A DNA stretch of 25,356 nucleotides. Source: Endozoicomonadaceae bacterium (GTDB lineage Bacteria > Pseudomonadota > Gammaproteobacteria > Pseudomonadales > Endozoicomonadaceae). Shown in pieces: positions 7,347-17,300 of the stretch. Made by a program: the position numbers and the translations under genes. The stretch's first letter is position 1, and each line of letters starts with the position of its first letter. Location of the stretch: NCBI GenBank assembly GCA_023146365.1, contig JAGLCE010000041.1, forward strand, positions 1 to 25,356, read 5' to 3'. The notes under the pieces were generated by a model. It did not search any database and had not been told where the DNA came from. It saw nothing but the letters and a program-made list of their open reading frames with translations.

Positions 7347-8537
7347 ATGACGGTAGAATGTGGCCGACTTCTGGTGATTGATGATGACGTCACCGTTAGA
7401 GACAGTATTGTTGCCTATCTCGAAGACAGTGGCTTTGATATTCTACAGGCGGATAATGGCGAAATTGGCTTGGCCGTGTTTTCTGAATGCCGTCCTGATC
7501 TGGTGCTCTGTGATTTGCGGATGCCACGAATGGATGGCTTGGCATTGTTGCGCAAGTTGAATGAAATTTCTCCGGAAACTCCGTGTATTGTTGTCTCGGG
7601 GGCTGGTGTCATTGCTGATGTGGTGGAGGCGCTGAGGCTGGGAGCGAGTGATTACATCATCAAACCCATTGTCGATATGGAAGTGCTGGAATATGCGATA
7701 AGGCGCGCACTGGAAAGCGCTGATTTGGCTTGTCAGAATCGTCAGTATCGGGAGAGCCTCGAAAAAGCTAATCAGTCATTGAAAGAGAGCTTGGATCTTC
7801 TTCAGGTTGATCAGAAAGCGGGTCGGCAGGTGCAGTTGAAGATGTTGCCGTCCACCCCATTCTCCTTTCAAGGGTGTCGGCTGAATTATAAAATTTATCC
7901 TTCTCTCTATCTTAGTGGCGATTTTGTCGATTATTTTCCGGTCGATGACCACTGCTTTGGTTTTTATCTGGCAGATGTCTCGGGACATGGCGTATCCTCT
8001 GCGTTTGTAACGGTGCTACTTAAGAATATGTGCCTGACGCTGTTGCAGGAGTATCGCTCAAGAGAGCAGAAGGGAGCCGTTAAGCCATCCTATGTGTTGA
8101 GTTATCTCAATCAAGGGCTTTTGACGACAGGGCTTGATAAACATGTCACAGTCTTTGGTGGCATTGTTGATACTCGGGCACATACGTTGACGTATGCATT
8201 TGGAGGACACTATCCTTTTCCGATATTGTCCAGTCGAGATAAAACGGTTTTTATTGAGGGCAAAGGCTTACCAATAGGGCTGTTTGAAGATGCTAATTTT
8301 GAGGATGTAACTATTGACTTGCCACAAAAGTTCTCTTTAACTGTGTTCTCTGATGGTATTCTGGACATGCTTCCCCAGAGGACGCTGAAGGAAAAAGAAA
8401 ATTATCTCTTATCCGTTATTTGTGAGGGTGTTAATACTGCAGAGGCTCTGATGGATCGGCTCAACTTGGATGATATCCGCGAAGCGCCGATCAATGATGA
8501 TATTGCCCTGCTGGTACTGACCAATAGAACAGAATGA
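7347..8537 (+). CDS. Response regulator with PP2C (SpoIIE-like) phosphatase domain
   Basis: This 396-residue signalling protein has a receiver domain at residues 6-122 (acidic pair D12/D13, phospho-acceptor D56 in VLCDLRMP, conserved K107 in IIKPI). A helical linker runs over 125-160 and a PP2C/SpoIIE-type serine phosphatase over about 175-395 (metal-binding GD at 191-192, ADVSGHG at 209-215, SDGILD, and a final NDDIALLVL). The family dephosphorylates STAS anti-anti-sigma proteins once its receiver is phosphorylated. The next gene, overlapping by 4 bases, is exactly such a STAS protein. A GGAG ribosome-binding site precedes the ATG. Pseudomonas has, to my knowledge, the same pair next to vacJ, so this is probably the equivalent. 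The sensor kinase and final target are not in the window. Confidence 0.9.
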   Translation: MTVECGRLLVIDDDVTVRDSIVAYLEDSGFDILQADNGEIGLAVFSECRPDLVLCDLRMPRMDGLALLRKLNEISPETPCIVVSGAGVIADVVEALRLGASDYIIKPIVDMEVLEYAIRRALESADLACQNRQYRESLEKANQSLKESLDLLQVDQKAGRQVQLKMLPSTPFSFQGCRLNYKIYPSLYLSGDFVDYFPVDDHCFGFYLADVSGHGVSSAFVTVLLKNMCLTLLQEYRSREQKGAVKPSYVLSYLNQGLLTTGLDKHVTVFGGIVDTRAHTLTYAFGGHYPFPILSSRDKTVFIEGKGLPIGLFEDANFEDVTIDLPQKFSLTVFSDGILDMLPQRTLKEKENYLLSVICEGVNTAEALMDRLNLDDIREAPINDDIALLVLTNRTE

Positions 8538-9022
8538 GTACAGGAAAAATTCAGTTTGCCGAGAGTGACGGCATTTATGTCTTGAAGTTTGTGGGTGATG
8601 TGCGTATGACGCTCTGCACGACCCTGGACAAGCTGCTAGAGCATGTGTTGGCTCGGAAAGGGTTCAAATCTATTCTGGTGGATCTAACTGAAACGGAAGG
8701 AATTGACAGTACCTCGCTGGGGTTGCTGGCGAAGCTGTCTGTTCAGGCGCGTAAGCGATTTGGGTTGATCCCTACCATTATCTCCTCAAATGATGATATT
8801 AATCGTGTACTGTTGAGTATGGGGTTTGACAAAGTGTTTGTGATCGTCAAGGAGAGCAAGGACGGCTCACAGTTGCTGCGAGATTTACCGAATACTGAAT
8901 GCAGCGAGCAGGCTGCCAGGAAGCAAGTACTGGCAGCTCATCGGGCGTTAATGAATTTGAATGAATCCAATCGGGTGATTTTTCAGGATCTCGTGCAAAC
9001 GCTCGAAGCTGAAAATTACTGA
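8534..9022 (+). CDS. STAS-domain anti-anti-sigma-like protein
   Basis: This 162-residue protein has a STAS domain over residues 5-105. The phosphorylation loop is GIDSTSLG (56-63), with S59 the likely phospho-serine following the conserved Asp. The C-terminal 50 residues are a helical extension beyond the usual STAS length, as in HsbA-type proteins of pseudomonads. Its start overlaps the stop of the phosphatase gene (ATGA), implying translational coupling and fixed stoichiometry. The phosphatase should remove the phosphate from S59, switching the protein between partners such as an anti-sigma factor or a diguanylate cyclase. Those partners are not encoded here, and the extension may choose among them. 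A strong terminator follows 27 bases after the stop. Confidence 0.88.
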   Translation: MSTGKIQFAESDGIYVLKFVGDVRMTLCTTLDKLLEHVLARKGFKSILVDLTETEGIDSTSLGLLAKLSVQARKRFGLIPTIISSNDDINRVLLSMGFDKVFVIVKESKDGSQLLRDLPNTECSEQAARKQVLAAHRALMNLNESNRVIFQDLVQTLEAENY

Positions 9023-9049
9023 TGTTTTGGTAAAGGTTATTGAGTAATA

Positions 9050-9075
9050 AAGCCTACCCGTTGGTGGGCTTTTTG
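9050..9075 (+). terminator. Rho-independent terminator after STAS gene
   Basis: A 9-bp stem AAGCCTACC (9050-9058) / GGTGGGCTT (9063-9071) with one T-G wobble and a 4-base loop is followed by a T run to 9075. It closes the phosphatase-STAS operon, possibly together with mlaA. Confidence 0.85.
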
Positions 9076-9169
9076 CTATGGCAGTGCTGGACAGTGCTGC
9101 TAATGGGATGGGCTACTGGATCAGATAGCGATATAATGACCAGCTTGTCGCGGTAATATCAATGGCTGG

Positions 9170-10207
9170 ATGACGGTGAACGCGCTTAACGAACCTTCCC
9201 GACTTTTTTCTGTAGCGCCCATGCTCGATTGGACAGATCGTCATTGTCGCTATTTTCTCCGTCAGATTTCACAGTCGGCACTACTTTATACCGAAATGAC
9301 TACCACGGGTGCGCTGATTCATGGTGATCGACGTCGGTTCCTGCAATTTCATCCTGATGAACAGCCATTGGCGCTTCAGTTAGGGGGTAATAATCCGGCA
9401 GAACTGGCGCAGTGTGCCCAGTATGCTGAAGATTGGGGTTATGCCGAGGTCAATCTAAATGTGGGTTGTCCCAGTGATCGAGTTCAGAATGGTCGAATGG
9501 GTGCCTGTCTTATGATGGAGCCGAAAACGGTGGCTGACAGCGTTCGTGCCATGCGTCAACGTGTCGCTATACCGGTGACGGTGAAGCATCGCATCGGCAT
9601 TACTGGGAGGGACTCCTGGGAGGCACTGGTGGACTTTGTCGATCAAGTGGCAGATGCCGGTTGTCGGACGTTTGTGGTGCATGCCCGCATTGCGATCTTG
9701 GAAGGGCTGAGTCCGAAGGAGAACCGAGAGGTTCCCCCGTTGCGCTATGATGTCGTTTATCGTTTGAAGGAGACATTCTCTGACCTGGAAATCATTTTAA
9801 ATGGCGGCGTAAAAACCTTGGAAGAGATGCAAGATCACTTAGCGCATGTGGATGGTGTGATGATGGGAAGGGAGGCTTATCAGAACCCTTGGCTGCTGGC
9901 AGCGGTTGATCAAGTGCTCTATCAGCAGGTGTCAGCCAAGCGTAAATTGTCTCGGCATGCGGTCATGGAAGCGATGTTGCCTTATATCGAGCGCTCCCTT
10001 GCTGATGGTAGCCATTTGAACCACATTACCCGCCATGTGTTGGGGCTGTTTAATGGCCAGCCAGGGGCACGACGGTTCCGTCGCTATCTGAGTGAGAACG
10101 CGCACCGTCCCAGTGCTGGTAGTGAGGTCGTGCGTGAAGCGCTGGCTTTGATGCCTGATGGGATCTTAGAGAACCACGTGACGGGTTCTGCGTTTTATCA
10201 TGCTTGA
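9170..10207 (+). CDS. dusA: tRNA-dihydrouridine(20/20a) synthase DusA
   Basis: This 345-residue FMN-dependent enzyme reduces uridine 20/20a in the tRNA D-loop. It has a TIM-barrel domain (residues 10-250) and a helical C-terminal domain. Signatures are FSVAPMLDWTD at the start, LGGNNP, then NLNVGCPSDRVQ with the catalytic C100, KHRIGI, the RNA/FMN-contact block FVVHARIAILEGLSPKENR (the DusA-specific form of this loop), and NGGVKTLEE followed by GVMMGREAYQNPW. The long 'ENREVPPLRYD' stretch separates DusA from DusB/DusC. The length is typical. It stands alone after the terminator at 9050-9075, with its own leader. Confidence 0.95.
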   Translation: MTVNALNEPSRLFSVAPMLDWTDRHCRYFLRQISQSALLYTEMTTTGALIHGDRRRFLQFHPDEQPLALQLGGNNPAELAQCAQYAEDWGYAEVNLNVGCPSDRVQNGRMGACLMMEPKTVADSVRAMRQRVAIPVTVKHRIGITGRDSWEALVDFVDQVADAGCRTFVVHARIAILEGLSPKENREVPPLRYDVVYRLKETFSDLEIILNGGVKTLEEMQDHLAHVDGVMMGREAYQNPWLLAAVDQVLYQQVSAKRKLSRHAVMEAMLPYIERSLADGSHLNHITRHVLGLFNGQPGARRFRRYLSENAHRPSAGSEVVREALALMPDGILENHVTGSAFYHA

Positions 10208-10712
10208 AACACTGAGTCAGCTGGCTGTCCGTCTTCATTCATGGAAACCGCTGCTTTGGGTCGTTTTCATCGACTCATTGTTCAGGATGAGTGTCCAGCT
10301 ATGTCGCTCGGTATTGGACCTATACAAGCGTACAGGCACACTTTTCGGGCTTTCGCCTGCTTTTGCGGTATTTGATTTTTCTTGGACTGTTTTAATAAAT
10401 TCTGGAGTCTTATTGCATCTTTTTTAGTATAGTAATCTTTGATCTCCAGTTTGTTTCATTCCGGTGTTGGTCAACAGGGTATCGCTTGTCCGATGTGCAG
10501 TTGCTTTAATGAATAATCGTGTATTTCATTACCTCGTTCCCATGCATCTGTATGGAAATTATTTTACGGAAAATGATTGTCAATACAGGCATTATTAAGG
10601 CCTTTCGCAAATCCTCATGAACTTATTGCAATCACTGGTGTCTTCTTAAAAATACGCGATTAATAATTAATAATTAATCATTAAATCTACTTCAATCACA
10701 GGGTAATATTAC
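10208..10712. other. Gene-poor spacer with AT-rich repeats
   Basis: This ~500-base stretch between dusA and the 626-residue protein holds no gene I can support. A 75-codon frame starting in the dusA stop (ATGCTTGA) has no ribosome-binding site and no family resemblance. At 10660-10686 there is an AT-rich run of overlapping TTAATAA units, probably part of the promoter region of the next gene. Base composition drops sharply toward AT from about 10400 onward. Confidence 0.5.
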
Positions 10713-12593
10713 ATGAAATTATCTAGATCACTTCATGCCAACGTTAACAGTACTAACAATATACGAGTCTCATCCGCAGATGATATGCCTGCCAAAACGT
10801 CTATATTACATTCAATATCATTAGTGGAAATAGCTCAAGAAGAATCGAATTCATTGATATCAAAAGAGACTCGTTTTTCCACTGATAGCAATGAAATTCA
10901 TGACAATCAACATCACAGAGACGTTTATTTAAAAACTGCTGAAACGTTTCTGATGTCACCAAACCATAACCGAAATAAAACCGAAAACGACCATACTGAT
11001 CCTATTAAATACAAGGCAGAAAATATTGAAACCGCTTCAATCAGTCAAGATATCTATTGGCTAGCAAAGGGCGTGATAGATTTTACTAAAACGGTAATCA
11101 TGCCATTGTATGAAAATAGATTTGACGGATTTGACTGGAAACCAACACTTGAGAATACAGTTACAACGTTTGGATCTATGTATTGCCCTATGTTTAGTGA
11201 GGCCTGCTTCCTTAAAAAAGTAGGTGTATGTGGGATTATATTAAATTTAATCAGCAGTACCGAAGCCAAACCTGTTACCAATATCATTAATATTGACAGT
11301 GTCGACACATTACAAATGATTGGCAACCATGCTGAGTTTCCATCCAGTGGCCACTATATATTAACCAGTGATATTGATGCCCGTAATATGACGCAACCGC
11401 TAAAAGGATTCTACGGTACTTTTGATGGGAAAGGGCACGTCATTTCACATTTATCGTGTTGTCTTATGCGATATATTGCAGGCGATGCTGTTATCAAGGA
11501 CCTCATTCTTAGTGATGCAAATACCGGTGACTACTTACCTTGCGTTGCGACGCTTGCAGGCAGGCTAAAGGGTAACGCCAAGGTAAGCTTCCTCCAAGTG
11601 AGAGATAGCGAAATAAAAACAACGAGAGGGGGGCAGTATCTTGGGCTAGTCGTTCAAGTTATGTTTGATTCGGCTCGGATTGAAAATACTATAGTTTATT
11701 CTTCCTCGATTACTTCAGAGCATTTTCATACACACTGCGGTGGCGTGACGGGAGTCATGACGGGCCAAACAGAAAGTAGAAATAACACGATTCATCACTG
11801 TAATATCACTACATTTAAAGGTTCTTCGATAGCAGGAGGTATAACGGGAGCAGCTGCAGATAATAGTATGAGCAACCAAGACAGCGTTAGCCAGATCAAT
11901 ATTGTAACGCATGGAAATCGTTCACCTGCTGCGCTAGCAGTAGGGAATGTTATGGAATATGCTGTGATCAAAGGTACCACGCTTACCGATTCTAGGGTTG
12001 CAACGTTCGGAAGTTTTTCAGATGCAGGTTTGGCAGTAGGCACTGTATTCAAGGGACCTTCCATCAAAATTTTCAACATTGTGGCGGTCCGCTGCGACGC
12101 TACAGCGACAGGAGAAGATTCTTCTGCGAATCCCTGGATAGGGAACTGGAAGAACAGTGCCCACGTTCAGATTAGCAACAATACGGCCATCAACTGCACT
12201 TACAGTGATAAACAACCGGTAACTCAACCTGTCACTACCACCATTGCAGAACCCGTGGTGGCAGATGAAGTATCATTACTACCCATACTGTTGTATGGAG
12301 GAGGTGCTGTTGTTTGTATAACTGCTGCTGGGTTAGTGAGTTACTCGCTCTACTGTGGTTATAAAGAGGGCAATAGTGGTTGGGATCTAGCCAAATATCC
12401 CGTACAATCTTGTGTCAAATGGTTTACTGATTTCTATCAAAGTTTATCCACCTCCCATCCGCTGCAATCAGAAGAAATAGAAATGGAAGAAGGTGAGTTT
12501 GACACAGAGCATGATGAAATGAACTTATTGCCGTCAATCTCTATATTAGGGAGTGATAATATCGTCGTTTTGGAAGAACATCAATTGCTGTAA
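10713..12593 (+). CDS. Large beta-helix (GLUG-like) protein with C-terminal membrane segment
   Basis: This 626-residue protein of unknown function is clearly richer in AT than its left neighbours. Residues 1-115 are polar, Asn/Ser/His-rich and probably disordered. Residues 170-185 are mildly hydrophobic (GVCGIILNLISS). From about 195 to 495 runs a repetitive beta-rich region starting with DTLQMIGNH...GHYILTSDID and then FYGTFDGKGHVISHL, the classic entry to GLUG/pectate-lyase-like right-handed beta-helices of surface adhesins. Later turns carry Gly-Gly-x-x-Gly steps (CGGVTGVMTG, AGGITGAAA). A Pro/Thr-rich spacer (500-516) leads to one strong membrane span (522-550), followed by a 75-residue acidic tail. 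There is no N-terminal signal peptide, so exposure at the surface is not assured. The single span and acidic tail recall host-membrane effectors, but that is inference. It ends 9 bases from the IS element. Confidence 0.75.
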   Translation: MKLSRSLHANVNSTNNIRVSSADDMPAKTSILHSISLVEIAQEESNSLISKETRFSTDSNEIHDNQHHRDVYLKTAETFLMSPNHNRNKTENDHTDPIKYKAENIETASISQDIYWLAKGVIDFTKTVIMPLYENRFDGFDWKPTLENTVTTFGSMYCPMFSEACFLKKVGVCGIILNLISSTEAKPVTNIINIDSVDTLQMIGNHAEFPSSGHYILTSDIDARNMTQPLKGFYGTFDGKGHVISHLSCCLMRYIAGDAVIKDLILSDANTGDYLPCVATLAGRLKGNAKVSFLQVRDSEIKTTRGGQYLGLVVQVMFDSARIENTIVYSSSITSEHFHTHCGGVTGVMTGQTESRNNTIHHCNITTFKGSSIAGGITGAAADNSMSNQDSVSQINIVTHGNRSPAALAVGNVMEYAVIKGTTLTDSRVATFGSFSDAGLAVGTVFKGPSIKIFNIVAVRCDATATGEDSSANPWIGNWKNSAHVQISNNTAINCTYSDKQPVTQPVTTTIAEPVVADEVSLLPILLYGGGAVVCITAAGLVSYSLYCGYKEGNSGWDLAKYPVQSCVKWFTDFYQSLSTSHPLQSEEIEMEEGEFDTEHDEMNLLPSISILGSDNIVVLEEHQLL

Positions 12594-12602
12594 GCCACCC
12601 TA

Positions 12603-13456
12603 GGGGTTGTTGACGTTTCACATTGGCAACCAGACAAAAGTGCATACCAGAGCGATAGCACTGATGTAGTTTCGTTTTAACTGATCGTAACGAGTTGCAA
12701 GTCCCCTGAAGTGTTTTAAACGCGCAAACGCATTTTCCACAAGATGCCGATACTTATACAAATGCCAGTCAATATCTCCGTTACCGACAACAGATATCTT
12801 TCTTCTCGGGATTACTGGCTTGCCGCCTTGCTCTACCACTTGGTCACGGATACCTTGGCTATCGTAACCTTTATCCCCGATAACCGTTTCAGCATCTGGC
12901 GTCTTGGCCAGTAAAGCTGGGGCTACCGTACAATCATTAACTTCTCCGCCCGTAACCTCGCATGTGACAGGAAGTCCGCAGGCATCAACAGATAGATGAA
13001 TTTTGGTTGTGTTACCGGCCCCGACTCTTGCCGATGGCCTCAGGCCCACCACCGACCGCACCTGTACTGTGCTGATGGGCTCTGACATAACTGCCATCAA
13101 TAAATAACCACTCCATATCTGGATCTTGCATAACCAACTGAAATATTTTGAGCCACTTGCCCTGTATAGACCAAGCATTGAACTTCTTGAACATTGAGTT
13201 CCATTCGCCAAACTCAGTCGGAAGATCTCGCCACGGACATCCAACACGGATACGATAAAGCATTCCCTCAACGACAAGACGTAGATTGGGCTTGTTGTAT
13301 ATCTTAATCTGGCTGAAAATAGTCGACAGCTTCGACCAGTACTCATCAGTGAGCATAAAGCGAGGCATTACAAATCCGTAGTAGCGCAGGGATAGGAACC
13401 GCAATACTGCGGATTTGCAGACTTTTTTCAAGAATTTATGAAACCTCAACAGCCTC
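12603..13456 (-). mobile_element. IS5-family insertion sequence (IS427-like)
   Basis: This 854-bp element is bounded by imperfect terminal inverted repeats. The left end GGGGTTGTTGACGTTTCA (12603-12620) and the right end read in reverse, GAGGCTGTTGAGGTTTCA (13456-13439), match at 15 of 18 positions. The flanking bases are TA on both sides (12601-12602 and 13457-13458), inside what was a CTAG site. This is the target-duplication pattern typical of the IS427 group. The transposase lies on the minus strand in two overlapping frames. The element sits between the stop codons of the beta-helix gene (12593) and the metallopeptidase gene (13462), interrupting neither. Confidence 0.9.
12618..13368 (-). 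CDS. IS5-family transposase in two overlapping frames
   Basis: The first frame (from ATG 13368 to the stop at 13012) gives the N-terminal half: YWSKL, GMLYRIRVGCPWRDLPTEFG, WSIQGKW and the first catalytic block WLFIDGSYVRAHQHS. The second frame continues from about 13020 to 12618 with NTTKIHLSVDACG, VIGDKGYDSQGIR, VIPRRK and ENAFARLKHFRGLATRYDQ, the C-terminal DDE half. Joined, they restore the usual ...GKSRG-GNTTKIHL... sequence with no gap. The second frame is +1 relative to the first, so either ribosomal frameshifting near CGGGGCCGG (about 13014-13024) or a one-base insertion there separates them. Many IS427-group elements use two frames, so activity cannot be excluded. An upstream ATG at 13449 lies inside the terminal repeat and is unlikely to be the start. 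Confidence 0.88.
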
Positions 13457-13461
13457 TAGCG

Positions 13462-14289
13462 CTATTCATTCAAATAGAGTTCAGCCATACCATCAAGCTC
13501 AAGCTTCACGGCCTTCCAATTTGGCATTACTTGCGTCAGTAAGCGCCAAAAGCGTTCGCTGTGGTTGTGTTCGGCAATGTGGCAAAGCTCGTGCAATATC
13601 ACGTAATCGATACATTCTTTAGGCGCTTTAATCAAATGCGGGTTAAGCATTAAAGCGCCTTTTGCTGAACAGCTACCCCATTGTTTTTTCATGGTCATTA
13701 GCCGGAATGGGGGAATGCTTTTTACCCACGTTGCTTTGGGCAGCATTTCATTTAGGCGCTGATGGAATATGGTTTTAGCTCGATACAGATACCAGTCTTC
13801 TATAAGCGCCTTTAGCTTAGACTTACGCTTTTCTTTAGGTAAACTGCTGCATTGGCAAGGGTGCACATTCAGCAGGCCTCTGCTTAGCTTTACGCTCGCA
13901 GCTTTTTCGTTATCGACGTGTATTTTCAGCACATAACGTCTGCCTAGATAGAACTGGGTTTCACCACTGATGTATTGCTTACTTAAAATAAAGTCTTGCT
14001 GAGACGCAAATGTTTGAACGCTTTGCCAAATCCACCGCGCTCGCTTTAATACGGCATCATTAATAGCCGTGTTGCTTGCATCTCTAGGTGCATTGGCAAC
14101 TACGCGTTGGTCTGGGTGTACCTTAATACGTATTTTTCTGCTTGCAGCCTTTGCTGGGTTGTCGCCATTGTAATCGGTACGAATAATCAAATATTTGATG
14201 GTATCGTTACCGTATACCAATGAGCCGTGTTCAGAGCTTGTTACTCTATCTGCGCTTCCAACCCTAGATGCCACTGATTGCTTTGTCAT
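13462..14289 (-). CDS. YgjP-like (DUF45/M48-type) zinc metallopeptidase
   Basis: This 275-residue predicted metallopeptidase belongs to the YgjP/DUF45 group often found in type I restriction operons. The catalytic motif HELCH is at residues 233-237 (ligands H233, H237; E234), with the third ligand in the HNHSERFW block at 241-248. The family's WGSCS signature is at 204-208. Residues 30-150 form the beta-rich N-terminal part (RKIRIKVHPD, then LGRRYVLKI). No signal peptide is seen, so it is cytoplasmic. It is the last gene of the island, 27 bases after hsdR and in the same direction, so it is co-transcribed. A role in controlling HsdR or in antiviral signalling is a guess from context. The stop is 3 bases from the IS-flanking TA. 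Confidence 0.88.
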   Translation of the reverse strand: MTKQSVASRVGSADRVTSSEHGSLVYGNDTIKYLIIRTDYNGDNPAKAASRKIRIKVHPDQRVVANAPRDASNTAINDAVLKRARWIWQSVQTFASQQDFILSKQYISGETQFYLGRRYVLKIHVDNEKAASVKLSRGLLNVHPCQCSSLPKEKRKSKLKALIEDWYLYRAKTIFHQRLNEMLPKATWVKSIPPFRLMTMKKQWGSCSAKGALMLNPHLIKAPKECIDYVILHELCHIAEHNHSERFWRLLTQVMPNWKAVKLELDGMAELYLNE

Positions 14290-14316
14290 ATATTTAAACG
14301 CCTATAGATTATTCTG

Positions 14317-17300
14317 CTAGGCTCGTGAAAGCCCAAGGCGAGTTATTTTTAATACGGCTTCGATAAGGCGTTGTGCGTTATCAATGCCAAGGTCTGCGAA
14401 CAGCATGGGCAGTAATTTCATGCTAATTGAATTCTCAATTTCCGCAGGGTTAATCGAAAACTCGGCGACAGCCGTATTCGCCACATCATCAATATTAAAC
14501 GCGTAGGCTACGAGCTTGTCGTTATCTAAAGATTGCTCAGCTAAATATTCGGCATCAAATAAATGCTTGAATAAACCAAAGTACGCTTGTGCATGTTTGT
14601 TGAGTTTACCGGCCTCATCAGTAAATGCGATTGGCACATCGGCTACATGCCTATCTTTTACTGCTTGTTCAAAATCGGCAAACAAAATGTATTGTTTTAC
14701 GGGCGCATCAAACATGGCTTCCGCATCTTCAATGGCTTGTTTTAATAGTTTTGAAAAATACTCTTGCGCGTAAGGGTCATCGGCTAAATCTTGCTCGATC
14801 ATTTTTGTTACGCGGCCCGTAATTTTATCGGTTTTGTTGCGTGCTTCATTATCACTTAATTCTTCAGGCTTAACGTCTTTGCCTAAATTACCAACAAGGT
14901 AAACACCTTCAGGGTCTCTTACCTCAAGGCCGGCAATATGCTTGTCGAGCAAACTGCGAATGTCTTCTGCGTATTCATCGTAATCAATGGTTTCGTTAGC
15001 GTCTTCACGCACTTGTTTGCGTAGGGCAACAAAAGCCTTTAAATCGGTTTTGTACACCTCACGTTTTTTATCGAAGGATTTGTCTTCAAAAAAACTGGCC
15101 GATTGAAGCGCTACTTTCATGCAGTTGGTAAAGGTGGTAAGAATAGAATAAAAATCATCACGCTTTTTTAAATTGCTATCGGTTAGCTGGTTATCCACAT
15201 TTTTAATTTTCGGTGCTAGCGTTTGCCTGAGTGCGGGGCCGTCTTTTTTGTTTTTAACGTCTGAAAAAATAGCCCATAAATCGCTGTGTAAACCGGGTAG
15301 TTTTTTGTACTCCATGTCCATGCGGTTATACAAACCTTTAAGGTCGTCAACATCGAAGCCGCTCTGGGTGCGTTCAGCCAAGTCTTGGTATTTTTCGATG
15401 GTGGTATCTAGCTCTTTTAAAATACCGCGATAATCAATTAAATAACCGAACTGTTTTTTACTGTGTAAGCGATTCACACGGGCAATAGCTTGAATTAAAT
15501 TATGTTCTTTTAGCGGCTTGTCGATATACAGCACAGTATTTTTAGGCTCATCGAAACCGGTTAATAGTTTATCAACCACAATCATAATATCGGGGTCGCC
15601 ATCTTCACTAAAGGCCTTAATAATGGCCTTGGTGTAGGCTTTCTCGCCACCGACGTAGTTTTTAGTGACATGGTCTTTCCACCAGTTTTGTACAATGTCT
15701 TTGCTTTTGGCATCTACCACATCGTGGCCTTCGCGTGTATCAGGTGCCGACATTGCCACGGCCGATGTCACCTTGCCAATTTTATCCAGGGCATTTTTAT
15801 AACGAATAGCCGAGGCTTTAGAATCGCAAGCGAGCTGACCTTTTAAGCCTTGCTGTTTAAAGTTTTGAAAGTGGTCTGAAATATCGTGGGCAATTAATTC
15901 TATTCGCCCCTCGGTTTGATAAATTTGACCCTTTTGAGAAAACTTGCGCTTTAAGTCGGTCTTTTGTTCAGCTGTAAGCTTTTCGGTCATGCGATCAAAC
16001 CAAGCATCAATGGCTTGGTCGTTCACATTCAATTCAGGTATGCGCTCTTCATACAGCAGCGGTGTCACTGTTTTATCTTCTACGGCTTGCTGCATGGTGT
16101 AAGAGTGAATAATTTTACCGAACTTGTTTTCGGTTTTATCATCTTTTAATAAAGGCGTACCAGTGAAAGCAATAAAAGCAGCATTAGGCAGTGTTTGCTG
16201 CATGCGTATATTGTTTTCACCATTTTGGCTGCGGTGGCCTTCATCAACCAGCACAATAATATTAGGGTCGTCATTAAAGCAAATATCATACTTAACAGCA
16301 GAGCCAAATTTATTGATGATCGAGAAAATAACGCGCTCTTTGCCTTTGCCTATTTGCTCGGCCAAACGTGTGCCCGATGTAGCCATAGCGTCTTTTTTAT
16401 CGCGATCAGTTAATACGCCGCTCGAGGCAAAAATGCGGCTGAGTTGTTCTTCTAAATCAAAGCGGTCGGTAACTATAATGACGCGGCATTGGCTTAAGGC
16501 TTTTAGCCAGATAAGTGCCTTTGATAAAAATACCATCGTGAAAGACTTGCCCGACCCCGTGGTATGCCAAATAACCCCGCCTTCGCGAGAGCCTTTGTCA
16601 TCAAAACCGCTAATGCGCTCAACCAAAGCTTTAATACCAAACACCTGTTGGTAGCGGGCAACAATTTTACCGGCCTTGCTATCGAACAAGGTAAATAGCC
16701 TAACCATTTCAAGTAGCCGTTCTGGTTGTAATAGGCTTGCTATCAAGCTGTCTTGGTCGGTAACAGTTAAATCACCACTATCAATGAGCGAGGTATATTC
16801 TTTTTTATATGCCACCGGGCGATGGTTAAATAAAGCATCAATCTGTGTACTGTTCAGCGGTTTATTTTTCAGCCTTACAAACTCAGCTTCGGGTATTAAT
16901 TCTTCTTTCCACTTCGCCCAAAACTTAACAGGCGTGCCGCAGGTGGCATATAAACCTTCATGCCCATTCACGGCTAATAATAATTGGCTGTAGGCAAATA
17001 AATGGGGTATTTCTTGCTGGCCCTGATTACGAATTTGCTGAGACACCCCCTCTGCATTGGTCGATTTACCTTCCTTGTTAGAGTCTGGTCGCTTAGCTTC
17101 AATAACCACCAAAGGCATGCCGTTAACAAAACACACAATATCGGGAATGCGCTTGCTCGTGCCTTCGGCATTTTTCACCACTAGCTCTTCGGTAAAATGA
17201 AATGCGTTGTTATCAAGCTTGTGCCAATCGATGATCTGAATTGTAGGTGAGGCTTTTTTACCGCCAACAAATTCGGTAACACTAATGCCGTAGATCATCG

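Noticed and set aside
7135..7350. 71-codon frame between mlaA and the response regulator, overlapping the latter by ATGA
   Set aside because: GTG start, no convincing ribosome-binding site, no recognisable motif and irregular composition. The overlap alone does not support a gene.
10200..10427. 75-codon frame starting in the dusA stop codon (ATGCTTGA)
   Set aside because: It is partly hydrophobic but has no ribosome-binding site and no family resemblance. Treated as spacer.
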